Positions 9,846 to 22,641 of a stretch of 64,000 nucleotides of DNA are shown piece after piece. This stretch comes from Didymella arachidicola (lineage: Eukaryota; Ascomycota; Dothideomycetes; Pleosporales; Didymellaceae). A program made the translations under genes and the position numbers. The stretch spans positions 1,178,001 through 1,242,000 of the forward strand of contig CM049992.1 of assembly GCA_016630955.3 (NCBI GenBank), in the 5' to 3' direction. The notes below the pieces were generated by a model. It was not told the DNA's origin and made no database searches. It worked only from the letters and a program-made list of their open reading frames with translations. How positions within the stretch are numbered: position 1 is the first letter of the stretch; the number at the start of each line of letters is the position of its first letter.

Positions 9846-12800
9846 ATGGCGACGGGATATAGATTGGGCGTTGATGTTGGCGGGTGAGTGATGCTGTACC
9901 AGGCTCATCAGGCTCTGATCCTTCGTACGCTGACACGCCGCAGCACCTTCACTGATGTCTGCGTTATAACCCCCGACGGCGAAGCGATCCGCGCAAAAGT
10001 CCCCACGAACACGAGCGATCAGTCCATCGGCGTGCAGGAAGGCGTCGAGCAGGTGCGCCGTGTTCTGCAGGACAAATACGGCTGGAGCGGCAAGTTCGAG
10101 TACATCCACCATGGGACGACAACGGGCACCAACGCGGTGCTTGAGGGCAAAGGCGCGAAAGCAGGCCTGGTCGTGACCAAGGGACACAAGGACATCTTGA
10201 CCGTGCGTAGGAGTCAGATACCGGGCGGCCTTGGCGCGTGGATCAATTATGTGCAACCTGAGCCCTTGGTTCCTCTTGAGCGCACCGTCGAAGCCAAGGA
10301 GCGTGTACAGATCAACGGCGAGATCTTCCATGAGCTCGACGAGAAGGATTTCAGGGAGAGCCTGCAGGATCTGAAGCGTCAACAACCGCAGGCAATTGCT
10401 GTGTCGTTGCTGAACTCGTTCAGCAACAACGTCCACGAGGAGAAGATTCGCGACATCTTGCTCGATGAGTTCGGTCCAGATGTTGAGGTGGTTACATCGA
10501 CTGATGTCCTGCCTGAGATTCAAGAGTACGAGCGCACCGTGACTACCACGGCTAATGCCATCGTCAAGCCGGTGGTGAAGAGGTACATGAAGAACCTCCA
10601 GAAGAAGCTTGCAAAAGATACAGACACGCTTCGCATACTCAAGTCTGATGGCGACCTGACGTCTGTGGATCTCGCAGGTGAGACGCCTGTGCGCATCCTC
10701 ATGAGCGGACCGGCGGGCGGAGTGAAAGCCGTCTCGCATTTGATCGCGAAGGGCACACCATACAAGAACCTCATCACGTTCGATATGGGTGGCACGAGCA
10801 CAGACTGCGCGCTGCTGTCTGGCAGTGAAGCTATTATTCGACGTGAAACCGAAGTCGGTCCCCTGACAGTGCGAGCACCGTCCGTCGATGTGAAGACTGT
10901 GGGCGCTGGGGGAGGCTCGATAGCCATCTACAACGAGTTCTCGAAGAATTTCCGTGTTGGGCCGGAATCCAGCGGTGCTACTCCTGGGCCTGCGGCATAC
11001 GGCAAAGGAGGGACACAAGCCACGGTCACCGACGCGAACCTTACGCTGGGCTACCTACCCTCGAAGCTGCTTGGTGGGACGTTCCAGCTCGATGTCGCTG
11101 CATCTGCCGCCGCGGTTGAGTCGATTGCAAAGCAGATGGGCATGGACACTACCGCTGCGGCGGAAGGCATTATTGATCTCGTCAATGAGTCTATGCACGG
11201 CGCTCTGCGACTCGTGTCGGTAGAGCAGGGCTACGACCCCCGTGATTTTGCTCTTGTTGCACTTGGCGGAGCGGGCCCTATGCACGCGAATTCACTGGGC
11301 AAGCTGCTTGGATCATGGCCTGTCATTGTGCCGCCCAGCCCAGGCGTGCTGTGCGCGCAGGGTGATGTTATCACGAAGATGTCTCACGAATCGAGCTGCA
11401 CGTACATCAAAGTCTTTTCTGAGATTCAAGCTCAGGATCTCACGCGTACTTTGGGTGACTTGAGAACGGGCTGTGTGCAGACGATGAAAGACTCGCTCGC
11501 AGACGAGCATGCAAGTCTGAGGGTCGTGTATCAGTCAGACATGCGATACAAGGGTCAGGCCATGACACTGACGGTCGCCTTCAGCGAGGAGGATGCCCAA
11601 GACACAGAGCACCTGCTCGAGCACCTCCGCAACAGGTTCAACGAAGCGCACGAGCAGCAGTTTTCGTTCTCGCATGACAGTGTAGAACTCGAGATTATGA
11701 GACTTCGCGTCAGGGTCATCGATGCATCGGAAGAAGTCGCGATTAAACCTGTCGAGATAGCAAGCACATCGACTCCGCCCGAAGATGCCATCGTTTCTAA
11801 GCAGAACATTGTTTACGAGGGCAAGAAAGTGGAAGCAACCTTTTGGGACCGTTCGAAGATCACGAAAGCTGGTATCAAGATCCCCGGACCGGCTGTCATC
11901 ACAGAGATGGACTCGAACACTCTCATTCTCCCTGGACACTTTGGGGAGATCGATGTCATGGGGAATATTCTGCTCTGGCCCGAGTCGGGGACCGCGCGTG
12001 CTAAGGAGACACATACCAAAGAAACAGCTGCCAAACTTGTACAGGAGCAGCCGCTCATACCGGCGCTTGTAGGCTCGGCGCTTGGCTCGATTCGACGCGA
12101 GATGGACACTCTTATGCTGCGCTGTGCGATGAGTCCTGCCATCCGCGAGCAGCAGGATGAGTTCAACGTCATCACCAACACCCGCGGGCAGATGCTTGCT
12201 GGACAATTTGGAAGCTTCATCACGCAGTTTCTGAACGGTTGGAAAGGTACTGTCGAGGAAGGAGACGTCTTTGTGACAAACGACGTGTACCAGATCGATG
12301 GAGCCGTATCGCATCTCAACGATGTGATCATCCTGCTTCCGATCCACTACGAACATCGACTCGTCGGCTGGGCTGCCAATTTTGGCCACCTCACCGACGT
12401 CCAAGGCAAAGTGCCCGGATCGATGAGTATCAATGCAAGCACGATATTCGAAGACGGGTTGCAGATCCCGATTGTGAAGTTGTACGACAAGGGTGTGTAT
12501 AACGAAGCCCTTGCCACGGTCCTGTTCCGGAATTCTCGCATGCCGAGCTGGTTTCAGAGCGATCTCATTGCGCTGGTCACCGCGTGCAAAACGGCGGCAA
12601 CTCGTGTCAACGAGCTTTGCACGCGGTACGGTGTCGAGGTGTATGAGGCAGCAACGGATTACCTTCTCGAGCAGAACAAGGCCGCCATCAAAACCATCAT
12701 CGATACCAAGATCGGGCCTGAGAAATCATCGTTCACAGACTTCATCGACGACGACGGTCACGGCATAGGTCCATACGCAATCTCCTGCTCGATGCAGAAA

Positions 12801-14160
12801 CAAGGCGACAAGCTCGTCTTCGACTGGGATGGCACATCCCCCCAATCCAACACGAGCATGAACTTCTACCTCAGCAAAACCATGTTCAAAATCTTCATCG
12901 GCTACTACCTCCTCGCCATCTACGACCCCCACGTCGTCGTCAACGACGGCTTCCACGACCTCCTCGACATCCGCATCCCCACCGGCACAATCCTCCGCCC
13001 CGTCCGCCCCGCCGCTGTATCCTGCCGCACGCACCTGCTCGGCCGCGTCATGGACGCCATGCAAGCCCTCTTCGGCCAAGTCAACCCAGCGTACCGCTGC
13101 GCAGCCGGCTTCTCAGACTCTCCGCACTTGTTCTACAGCGGCTTCAAGCCCAACGGCGAGTTCTACCTGCTGTACCAGATCGGCTTCGGCGGCGTGCCGG
13201 CACGTCCGATAGGCGATGGTCCGGATTGCCACTGCTTGTTCCCCGCGATTAAGAGCATCCCCGCGGAGAATATCGAGTTGTATTTCCCCGTCATCATTGA
13301 GGCGAACGAGGCGCTTGCGGATTCGGGCGGCGCGGGTTTCTACCGCGGCGGGAATGCGCAGAGAACGCTGTATCGGTGGTTGTGCGAGGGCGATGTGAGT
13401 ATTCACGATGATCGGTGGATGGTCAAGCCGTGGGGGGTTAATGGCGGGATGCCCGGGTCAAGGAGCCGCAAGATTATATACCGCAAGAACAGCTATGGGA
13501 CTGAGGCGGAGAGGGACAACATGGAGGTGGTGCAGAGTAAGATGGATTATCTGCATGTGCAGCCTGGTAAGTTTTCGAGCACAGCGAGAACCCGAGCGCA
13601 TAGGCTCCATGCAGAGGCTCAAGCAGCGAGCCCGCCAAACACAAGCTAACACCACGCCAGGCGACGTCCTCGAATGGATCACCTGGGGCGGCGGCGGCCT
13701 CGGCGACCCGCTGACCCGGCCCCCCGCCACCGTAGCAAAAGAAGTCCACCGCCGCCTCGTCTCGTTCGCCGGCGCAGCGCGCAACTACGGCGTCGTCGTG
13801 CGTCCGGACTTTAGCGTCGATGAGCCCGCGACGGAAGTGCTAAGACGCGAGATGAGGCTGCAGCGCGGGGTGGCTGGGAATGGGACGGTGCCGAATGGCG
13901 AGGAAACGTCGTCGAACGGCGAGGGTAAATCATGGAATGGTGACGCTGGAGCGCAAGCCCAGGGTGGCAGCGCAGTCGGCTACGACCGCGGCGGCACGAT
14001 GAGCGAGTTAATCACCAAATGCAAGCAGGAGACTGGTCTTGAGCCACCGCGGCCGCAGTGGGAGCGTGATCCGTATGGACCGCATACGGGGCTGCCGTAT
14101 GTCAAGGAGTGGTATAAGCGGATGAGAGAGGAGGGGGTGGGGGGTTGGGATAGGATTTGA
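9846..14160 (+). CDS. Hydantoinase/oxoprolinase family protein (HyuA-HyuB fusion)
   Basis: Three exons: 9846-9883, 9944-13566 and 13661-14160, giving 1386 aa. Exon 1 encodes only the first 12 residues; splicing the 60-nt intron completes the phosphate-binding GGTFTD motif (residues 12-17), fixing the ATG at 9846. The HyuA-like half (about 1-690) contains FDMGGTSTD near residue 295 and SGPAGG. The HyuB-like half starts near residue 715 and includes EFNVITNTRG, GQFGSF and, across the second intron (94 nt), VLEWITWGGGGLGDP. Such fusions hydrolyse hydantoins or 5-oxoproline with ATP in the cytosol. The GDVFVTNDVYQIDG loop looks more like N-methylhydantoinase/acetone-carboxylase relatives than yeast 5-oxoprolinase, so the substrate is open. 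A Gly/Asn-rich linker and about 60 further residues extend the C-terminus. Confidence 0.92.
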
Positions 14161-16472
14161 AGGGTACGTGGGATTTGTGTGTGTCTGGGATGAGGGGGGA
14201 TAGAACGGAATGGAGCGTTGTTGTGAGTGAGATGCTGAGCCTGTTTTGCGAGCGGCGAGAGGGTAAATGTGCATGGTCTTGCAACTGACGCTGCTTTGGG
14301 GGATGGAGTGAGGGCGATGAGTATGACATTCAATATTACTCGATAAAATCGTTCCGGGCTTGGTTGCTAGAGTCGCAAGCAGCTATTAAAGCATAAAGGC
14401 GCGTAGTCATGCATGGTCACCGTGGGCTAGTAGTCAACTTGGTGCAAACACGATTCTCCGCAAAGAACAGTTATTACAACCTGTATTCTCCTACCACTTA
14501 CGTTCCAACCTAATTGACTAAGGGCTTGAGTATGGAATCGTAACCCACTCTTCCTTCCACAGGCCTTGAAGCGAGCCTGAAGGGTACTAGTGGAGAGTGA
14601 GAAGAAGAAGGAGAGGTTGTAAACCTGTTCCAAACCAAGCCCGGACCAGGACAGTCAAACCTTCTTTCCCCTCCTCTACTCTTACATACCCCTCTACAAC
14701 TCCTTCCAAGGCCCGCAACAGAAACAGCAGCTCAAGACCTCTTCCCTCAAACCCTTTCTCAATATTAAAAAAAAACTCCGGTACGGATCCACGGGTGTAA
14801 AACTACAGCCCTTCACCGAAACCAAGAAATCAATCTCCACATGAAGCTAGTTACTAGCCCGTGGTAAATAGGCGGATCGTCGCGCTGGCTGCCGGCAGTG
14901 GCGTACCGGGAGCGGAAGCGGCTCGGATCGAAGAGTTTGGTGCTGAAGAGGCTACTGTAGAAGTTGGACTTGGGCTCAGGTGTTGGGGTTTTGTGTGCGG
15001 AGATGGGAGGTAGTGAAAATGCGCGAGGGACTTTCTGGGCTGTGGTGATGTGTTGAAGGGAGCTTGGCTGAGGGCCAATGTCACGTGCTTGCACTAGTGC
15101 ATCCGGAGTACATGTGTACCTCCCTCCATAGCTCAGATAGCTCCTCAGGACCATATACATATTCATGATACACATGCATCTCCCAGCGAGTGGATGAAGA
15201 GCAGAATATCAAGGGACAGGGTGGCGAAGGGTTGATTGAGGGTCGGAGACTGCGTTTGTTTGTGATGAGTGGAAGTAGTCTGAAATTGTTTGGGATGGTG
15301 TTATGTTGTTCACGAGAGTCATTCAGTGTGATGGGCTAAACGCAAGTAATATAGCCGAATGCGAGCGGAGAATTTCCGGAGATCATGGATTCATTAAGTA
15401 TAAGACATTCTCCTGTGGTGATGCACGCAGTAGAATCATACGTCCAGACCATGCGGCTAAGGGAAATAGATAAGAAAGGCGAGCTATGAAGGTACTTTGC
15501 CTGATGTCGTGCTGGACACCCTTGGAATAGAGCATGTGGTGTGGCCGAACCGGTGAAGGATGGGCTGTGGGGTATCCGAATGATGCTCCGAGCTGAGCCC
15601 GACTAGCTCTGATATCCCTATTGCCTGAGGCGTGTATTTGGCACGCAAGTAGTACCATGTACCAGAGTCCCAAGTGCTGATAGGTGTCAGCATGTAGTAT
15701 CTGAGGAGTGAAAACTTGCATACTTTCTTTAGTCATTCCAGCCTTCATAATCCTAGTCTTCATATTGTTTCCAGAAGAAGAAGAACTTTTTCAGTTTCCT
15801 CTTTCCATGGTTGGGGTGCGGTCGTTGATTGTGCTGGCCTGCTGGATCCCGCCAACACTTATCGGAAGGAGCGTATGCGTTCCAAGATGAAGTTCTTCGC
15901 TGCAATGTCATAGGTAGTGGATTTGAGACTGCCGGGTAGGCCCCCGGGGGCTGTGTAGCGACGCTCATTCGAGGTCCTTTGACTAAAGGTATACAGGTAA
16001 ATCCTGGTTTCGCTTTCGCGCCAGATTTTCCGAGATGATTTCAGAGACAAGATCGCAGAGTGGAGTAAAAAGGCGTCCTTGAGACTGAGATTCGTTGTGT
16101 AGATGCAACAAGGCTGAATGTAAATGAAAGATTGCGAGCGCAGCTGGGTCGTCAGCCGCACTGCGCCACCAATTGTCGTATCCTGTGGTGTGACCACACC
16201 AGGCTGAAGCTGTCAAATCAAATTCAAGATGGCGGCTTTATTCGATGCTCACTGGGCGCTCAGCGAATATCGTTATCAAAGCTGACCATTAACACTAACT
16301 TCTAAAGGGTGGCTGAGACGCATTCCCCGCAGACTTTACCCACGCTACACCCATGCGGCAGTTACCATGGTTTGACCAGCTCAAAAGTGCCATCTGAGGC
16401 CTTATACCTTCACTTACCGCCTCTCTCTTCACACAACCTTTGAAATCAGAGCGCCGAACACATCGTGCTACT
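14161..16472. other. Long spacer, possible small minus-strand ORF
   Basis: 2.3 kb between two + strand genes. The only ORF I would note is 15175-14813 (-), 120 codons, Ser/Pro-rich with a basic aromatic C-terminus; it has no recognisable motif and weak coding character. Otherwise I see nothing. Confidence 0.5.
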
Positions 16473-17538
16473 ATGGCGCACAGCCCATCAACACCCTATA
16501 GGCAACACAGCGCGGAGGTGGAACTCGGCCTTCCACTGCCATCGATCGGACCCCCATATGACCATCGAGACAAGAATCAGCACTGGAGAGAAGACCCACA
16601 CTTTATTGCGGAATATCTTGCGCAGAACACCAGCAAGGCTGCTGCCGTCTTTCGCAGATACGACAAGCTCGCTATGTTCCGGATCATTCGATTGAGCAAG
16701 GAACTCAGAGACCTAGAACACAGGCATGACGAAATCATAGAGGCAGGCCGAAATCCCGAAGATCCGAGTCTTTACAGAGACTTTGAGGATCAGGTCAGTC
16801 ACAAGATCAAGGAGTACTGTAGGGCATCTTCCACGATATACTTCCTTAGGACTCGCTGATGAAGCGCAGACGACCTTCTGAACGCCTACAGCCAAGTGCT
16901 GCACCTAGAGCCACCGGCGGGCCGAACCGTCGAAGCCTTAGATCGGTTCATTGGCGACCCATATGCGCACAGCAAACAAGAGTGGTGGGCACACAGATTG
17001 CGGTACACGCTGCGTGATTCGAAAGGCAAAAAGACCTACCCCGATCTCGTCAGCTTGTATACCCCTGCTGAGAACGACTATTTGTCGAAATTTGTCGATA
17101 AGTTCCTGTATCCTTTCTTCACGGTATGTGATCAACTACCACATGATTCTCACATACCCCTGCACAGTCGTTTGATTTTTTATTCACGTGATCGGAAATG
17201 CTACGTACAGTCCAATCTTTCTTTCTCAGATGATTGACTAGACCTTACAGACGCCCGAATCCACCCCAGACGCAAAGTACGTGAACGAGCAGAAGCTGCA
17301 ACGCTTCGTCACATTAACAGGAACCGTTATTGCCATCGGTTTTCTCATCGCGGCAATGTGGGTCTTGTGGCGGCTGAAGAATGATATGATAGCAAAGTTG
17401 GGTACCGTTACTGGGTTCGTGGTGGCTTTTGCGGCATGGTTGGGATTCCTGACGACGGCGCAGAGGAAGGACGTCATATCGGCCACTGCAGCTTATGCAG
17501 CTGTACTGGTCGTGTTCGTCAGCCAGCAGAGTCCATGA
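16473..17538 (+). CDS. DUF6594-type protein with C-terminal membrane helices
   Basis: Three exons, 16473-16818, 16870-17123 and 17251-17538, giving 295 aa; the introns are 51 and 127 nt. The N-terminal two thirds are charged and helical: a basic-acidic helix around LSKELRDLEHRHDEI, then LEPPAG and an HRLRYTLRD segment. The last about 85 residues form three hydrophobic segments: LTGTVIAIGFLIAAMWVLW, VTGFVVAFAAWLGFL and ISATAAYAAVLVVFV. This layout, a cytosolic helical region followed by a compact membrane domain, is that of the fungal DUF6594 family, whose role is unknown. The ATG at 16473 was chosen because the frame further upstream opens only with a TTG. Confidence 0.8.
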
Positions 17539-18063
17539 TAAATGCTCGCATGCTGAGACAGCTTTGTCGAAATGGAACAGTTTTGGTGTGAAGGACTTCT
17601 GATGGCGTATTGCTCTCGACAGTGAAGCTGTCGCGCTGAACCCGCGTCCTTCCTAGGTAGATCCGCATCTCAGGGCTGAACTTCTCGATCACCACCAAAA
17701 TTTGTGTGCCTTCACGCAAATCCGCACCTGACTTGGTCGCAATCCGTCCAGTGTCAAATTTGCATCTGCGGAATTTCAATTCCTTCCTCAACTGTCACTG
17801 AGCTTGCTACTCTTCCCTAAGACTGCAGGACAGGGCGCGGGCAGCCTTGTGCTCCGCCGTTATTTTGTCCGGGCAGACCACCCAGAAATATAATCCCTAA
17901 CTAAGAAAAGAGCTCTTACGCGACTGCGCTGGATCGGGGCTCTGGTGTTCAGCTTTCGCTTAGACGCTACGTTTAGGGCTATGAGGCGTGCAAGGTCATC
18001 GGTAAGAGGCTTTAGCCGCACCAATGGACATCTACCACGCAGCCACTTTAAGGTACTTGGCAC
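17519..18063 (-). pseudogene. Possible small gene or relic, two segments
   Basis: Two protein-like stretches on the minus strand, 18063-17860 (67 codons, Leu/Arg-rich, starting with ATG) and 17791-17519 (90 codons, containing ILVVIEKFSPEMRIYLG), are separated by about 70 bp in another frame. An intron could join them but I could not find a convincing donor and acceptor. The 3' end overlaps the end of the DUF6594 gene by 20 bp. No family recognised. Confidence 0.25.
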
Positions 18064-18212
18064 ACGCGCAAACTACGACTCTGTAAACGAGATGTAGTGA
18101 CAATGTTCTGCGTAGTTATAGAGGCTTCTAGATCCCAATGGAAGAGTACAAGACCATCACAACATCTGGCAGAGGAACAGCACTCGAAAGTAACCATCTT
18201 TCAGTCTTCAGA

Positions 18213-19438
18213 ATGAACCTCCAAACAGCCCCGCCAGCACCAGCACCTCCAAATCATCCCGTTGTACCACCTGGGTGGAAAGCTGAATGGAGCATACAGT
18301 ATGCTAGATAGTGAGTCTAGTCATTGGGTATGGAGAAAGGGATTGTTAACAAACGCTCTTTCTAGTTTTTATGTCAATCTTAGTACCAAAGAGAGTGTAT
18401 GGATCCTACCTACAACACAACCAACGCTTCCTCAGACGCAGCCTATCATCCAGAGAAAACCAGTTCCATCTCAGGGCCCGATCTCACAGGCAGCCGTTTA
18501 CGGCGTACCTCTGCAACCGTCGCAGGTCCCGTACTCGGCCAGCACTCAATATCCACCCCAAGAGCACAGTGGTGCCATGCAGAATTACCAAGGCTTTTCA
18601 CCTCCCCCAATGCCGGGCGGGAGTCAGCAGCAACACGGCTATTTTCCGCCTAATCAGTACACTCAACCGAACCAGCGAAATTTCACATCAACGCTCAGTC
18701 CAGCATCTCCCCATCCCCAGCCGGGTGTGCCCACTCCTCCAACTGAGGAGCAAGGACCGAGTTTTAACACAGCGTCTGCAAATTCGAATGCACACTTTGT
18801 GTCCCCACCAACATCCACCAATACCTCTTACCAACCTCAGCACCACAACAATAACTTTGCTCCATCACCACATCAGCATGCCTACTATCCGCAGCAGGCA
18901 CAATCTTACCGACCAACGCCGCCACAACCCCAACATCAACCATCTCAACACAAATCCACATTTTCCTCCCTTTCTTCGAATCCGACGTTGAACAAGTGGT
19001 CAAGTAAGCTGACCCAGCTCCAAAACAAACCTGGCGCGACAACGATGCCCACAACAGCGAGGTCGTCGGCCGCAACACCAACACCAACACCAGCAGGCGG
19101 GGATTGGAAGAAATGGACGAAGCGCGCTGCAATAGGCGTTGCGGCCGTGGGCGCACTGGCATTGGGCGTGGACGCGATTGGCGATGCTGGAGCGGCATTG
19201 GGAGGCGGTGACTTCGGCGGGGGTGGCGACTGGAGCGGAGGTGGAGGCTTAGATGGCGGTGGGAGCGAAGCGCTTGATGCGAATGCTGCGCAGATTGCAA
19301 TGGAGCAGCAGGGGCAGCAGAATGCGCTGATGCTGCTGGATCCGCCGGGCACAACTTGTGAGTATTTGATCCACTGTAAGGAATGGCATAATGCTGACGT
19401 GTGCAGATACCTTGGTTGATTCGAATAGTCTGATATGA
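18213..19438 (+). CDS. WW-domain protein with Gln/Pro-rich middle and Gly-rich tail
   Basis: Three exons: 18213-18310, 18366-19357 and 19407-19438, giving 373 aa; introns of 55 and 48 nt. The first intron interrupts the WW domain: exon 1 gives PPGWKAEW and exon 2 continues with YFYVNLSTKESVW, so both signature Trp residues and the aromatic core appear only after splicing. WW domains bind proline-rich ligands. Residues about 55-250 are Gln/Pro/Ser-rich and disordered. A hydrophobic Ala/Gly segment (AAIGVAAVGALALGVDAIG) is followed by a Gly-rich run (GGGDFGGGGDWSGGGG). Fungal proteins with this WW plus Gln-Pro plus Gly-rich layout are common and uncharacterised. Confidence 0.85.
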
Positions 19439-20243
19439 AGAAGAGACCTGTGGGAGGGCGAAAGAGTTGCCTGGGAAATGCCGTTGAGATGGCTCCATTG
19501 AATATTGCAATTGGAGGCGATTATTGAACCCACTGTGGTTGGTATATTGTGCCAATAAGTCTTCGTTGCAGTTCCTGATGAGAGATCAGAACTCAAACAA
19601 TACAAGTTGCATAGGTGTCCTGGAAGCATCTGGCCATGCGAAGATATTCAAGTCGGGCTATTATCACAAATTGTAATCAAGCGTGCCTGTCGATTCCAAT
19701 CGCTGGTGCTGTAGTGGTACTCAGTAGCTCGCGCGAGGTCTTGACTTGGACTAAATTGCCTTTTACCACCAGTACAGGACAGTCCTACCTAGGTATTCAT
19801 GCTAAACTTCAATCAGTCGGGGATTTCGCGAGCGTGTGGAGCGCAATCTGCAAGCAAGTCTTGAGACGAATCCCAAGAGCGCACTCTTCCGGCATGACCT
19901 ATACATCTCACGGGGACTTGCTGGCTGTTGCAAAAGCGTTGTTGTTCCAGCATTCCAAGGTTAGTGAATAACTCAAGGCACGTGTTGAGGGGAGCAAAAC
20001 CACGCTAGATCTGCTTATGTCATAAATCCGCAGCTTTCCGCCCATCCCGGTTACCGCAGTGCCTCCCGCTACCCTGTGCAAATCATTGTCCCTCGGACTT
20101 GCGCTCCACTTGGCCTTGCATTTTCGTGAGGGCAAATAATATTGATATTTATGTCCGACGCTGAGGCGTAAAGCCGTTACAGACGCCGAAGTGTCCTTTT
20201 CCTTTCCGGATTTGTATGCCTGCCGATCCGCTCCTCCAGCAAC
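19439..20243. other. Intergenic region upstream of the Zn2Cys6 regulator
   Basis: About 800 bp between two + strand genes, presumably carrying the regulator's promoter. I see no gene. Confidence 0.5.
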
Positions 20244-22528
20244 ATGTCAAAACCCGCAACTCCAAACGGCGGAGCTCATGTCGCAACAAGTACAGGTAAG
20301 TGGAACCTTAGAACGCGCTTGCTTGAGCGAATATCAAGGATATCTCACCTCTGGATATGCTGATGCCATCTAGTCATCTCGGGCGGGATTTCAAAGAACC
20401 CAAAAGCTTGCGAAGGTACGCGACTCGGATGCTGCGATTGGACGACAGCTGATATGGTGTAGAGTGTAGGCGTCGAAAGCAAAGGTGTGATGGGAAACAA
20501 CCATGCACCTTATGCACCAAGCGCAATAATCAATGCTCGTACCGATCCTATATCCGACATCGGACCGGACGTGCCTCTTCGAAAGTTGAAGAAGCTCAGG
20601 CAGCACCAAGTAACGATGAGCCACCTCGCAATCCAGATCAAGATGTAGCCGCAGCTTCTTCTACTGGAAGCAAAGACCAGACTTCAGATGGCCTTCCTCG
20701 CTCGATGCCGCCTCGATTGGCAATCTTCAATAACATCCGAGCAACGCAGAACACATCACGAGGGCGTACCGAACTTTACTATGGAGCGTCTTCGCCATTT
20801 TCTGTCCTGCAGCACCTTGATGCTCATCTTCCGACGCAAGGAGCTCCCGCTGTCTACCCTAGCTCTGATGGCGAAAAGGTCCAGAACGGTGATTGGAGCA
20901 TCAGAAGCTACAACTACCAGACAATCGTCTTTGATCACTTGCCTGACCCTGTCCCGTATTTGAACGGCTTTGATCATACTAGCTACGCGTCTGCGAAGAT
21001 CGCGTTACGCAACTTTCTAGTAACGGCTTGTCCTCGATTACCCTTTCTGGACCAGACTGTCGTGTGCGACAATTTTGAGAAGCTGTTCGGCCGAGTAGGA
21101 GACACGGTTCTCTCGACCGCTGACAGGGCCATCGTCGTCGCTGCGTTAGGTTTGGGCGCACACCCGCTCGGTGATCTTCCGAACAGGGAGTTGTTCCTTA
21201 CTCAGGCCCGCGCTGAGGCGGTGACTGTCATGTACCATATCAACACGGAGGCAGTGCATGCTACACTTATGCTTGCACAGCTCGAATTCGAAGCTGGCAG
21301 CCCTAATATCTGTTATCTGCACCTTGGAGGCGCCATCCGCAAAGCATTTGCCGCTGGAGTGCATCGCAGCGAAAGCGAATCGTCAAAGCACACAATGTGG
21401 ACCCTGTATTGCTACGAAAGCTTGATCTGTTTTATACTGGGTAAGCATCCTAGCTTGGACAACAAAGACATAGCCTGCCCTGTCGAAGATGACTCGTCCT
21501 ATATCGCCCACTTTGTCCGGTTATGCATTATTGTACGAGCCGCGTATCGGATTTACAGTCTCGATGATACCGTGAGATCGGACTTGGCCGCAGCTGCATC
21601 TGTGAGCCAGCAGATCGCGGACTTCTCGAAGTCACTCGAACGGACTACTCGACTCAAAATTGGAGGCCAATTGTATACTTTGTCCGGTGATGATCTTGCA
21701 TGGCAGATCACGTTCTCGTATGGTGAGTAGTTGATCAATGACCTTCTCCGACTTGCTAACGCCATTCCAGCATTCTACGTGACTGAGTTGCTACTCTTCA
21801 GACCATTCGTCCTCCTTTGCCTAGAACTTAAGCGTCGTGGAATCAAGGATATTCTCGGGGAGCGTAACGGCCAAGTCGAAATGACGGTACTCTTTGAGGC
21901 TGCTAAACGATCCGTGAGGTCCGCGAAAGACATGATCCGCTTTTGCGATTCTTTGTTCTCTCTGCAGCTCGGAATAGACGTACGAAACTCTCGAGCCTAT
22001 GACATAGTGCTATGCTGACTGTGACAGGGCTTATATTCGCATGGCTTCTACCTAGAAAGTGCATGCTTGGTGCTTGCGCTGGCCACTGTACACGACAGCG
22101 CCGAGCTATCTAGCAACTGCTTCGAGATGCTTTGTACCGGTCTGCGACTTCTGCGACGATTGGGGTTACATGAACCCATAAGAAGCACTAGTGCCGCGGT
22201 CGAACAGATGATCACCAGAATCCAGAACTTGCGACCGGAGCTGGCATCGAGTAGTGTACCGCTCTCGAGCAACAGCAATGTATCTGGCGCATTGGGCGAC
22301 GTGACCCAGCAAGATATGGTCTTCGATTCGCCGGGTGCACCTTTCGGCGCCTTCAGCTCCACTATACCTGCTATCACGCCAGCTGCTTGGGACAACGAGT
22401 TCTTATTGGATGATCTCTGGTCGGTGATGGATTGGAATGTCGGGTTTCCGTCAATGGACGTAGGCGCAGTGACTTTACCACAATTGCAACAACTCGAAGG
22501 TCCAATTCTAGCACCAAATGGGGCCTAG
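20244..22528 (+). CDS. Zn2Cys6 (zinc cluster) fungal transcription factor
   Basis: Five exons: 20244-20295, 20374-20415, 20463-21722, 21771-21979 and 22028-22528, giving 687 aa. The DNA-binding domain is C30-x2-C33-x6-C40-x5-C46-x2-C49-x6-C56, the canonical spacing, and is split by an intron between ACE and ECRRRK; frames join cleanly at every junction. The middle region (about 190-420) has the helical pattern of the fungal-specific transcription factor domain, with LGGAIRKAFAAGVHRS and a following WTLYCYES segment. The C-terminus is acidic and Trp-rich (DDLWSVMDWNVGF), a likely activation region. Target genes cannot be read from sequence. Confidence 0.92.
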
Positions 22529-22641
22529 AAGTCTTTACCCGGGGAGCTTGGGCATGAAAACGAACGCTGTTATTCGTAGACAAAGGCAGCGCTGTGTTGG
22601 CTGCAGACACCTGAGTGATCTGAGGGACGACCGCTAAAGGG

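Noticed and set aside
9765..11018. 417-codon ORF on the minus strand inside the hydantoinase gene
   Set aside because: It is the antisense shadow of a well-supported coding exon with GGTFTD and FDMGGTSTD motifs; it has no domain of its own.
19615..19971. 118-codon + strand ORF upstream of the zinc-cluster gene
   Set aside because: No motif, irregular composition, and no leader or splice evidence.
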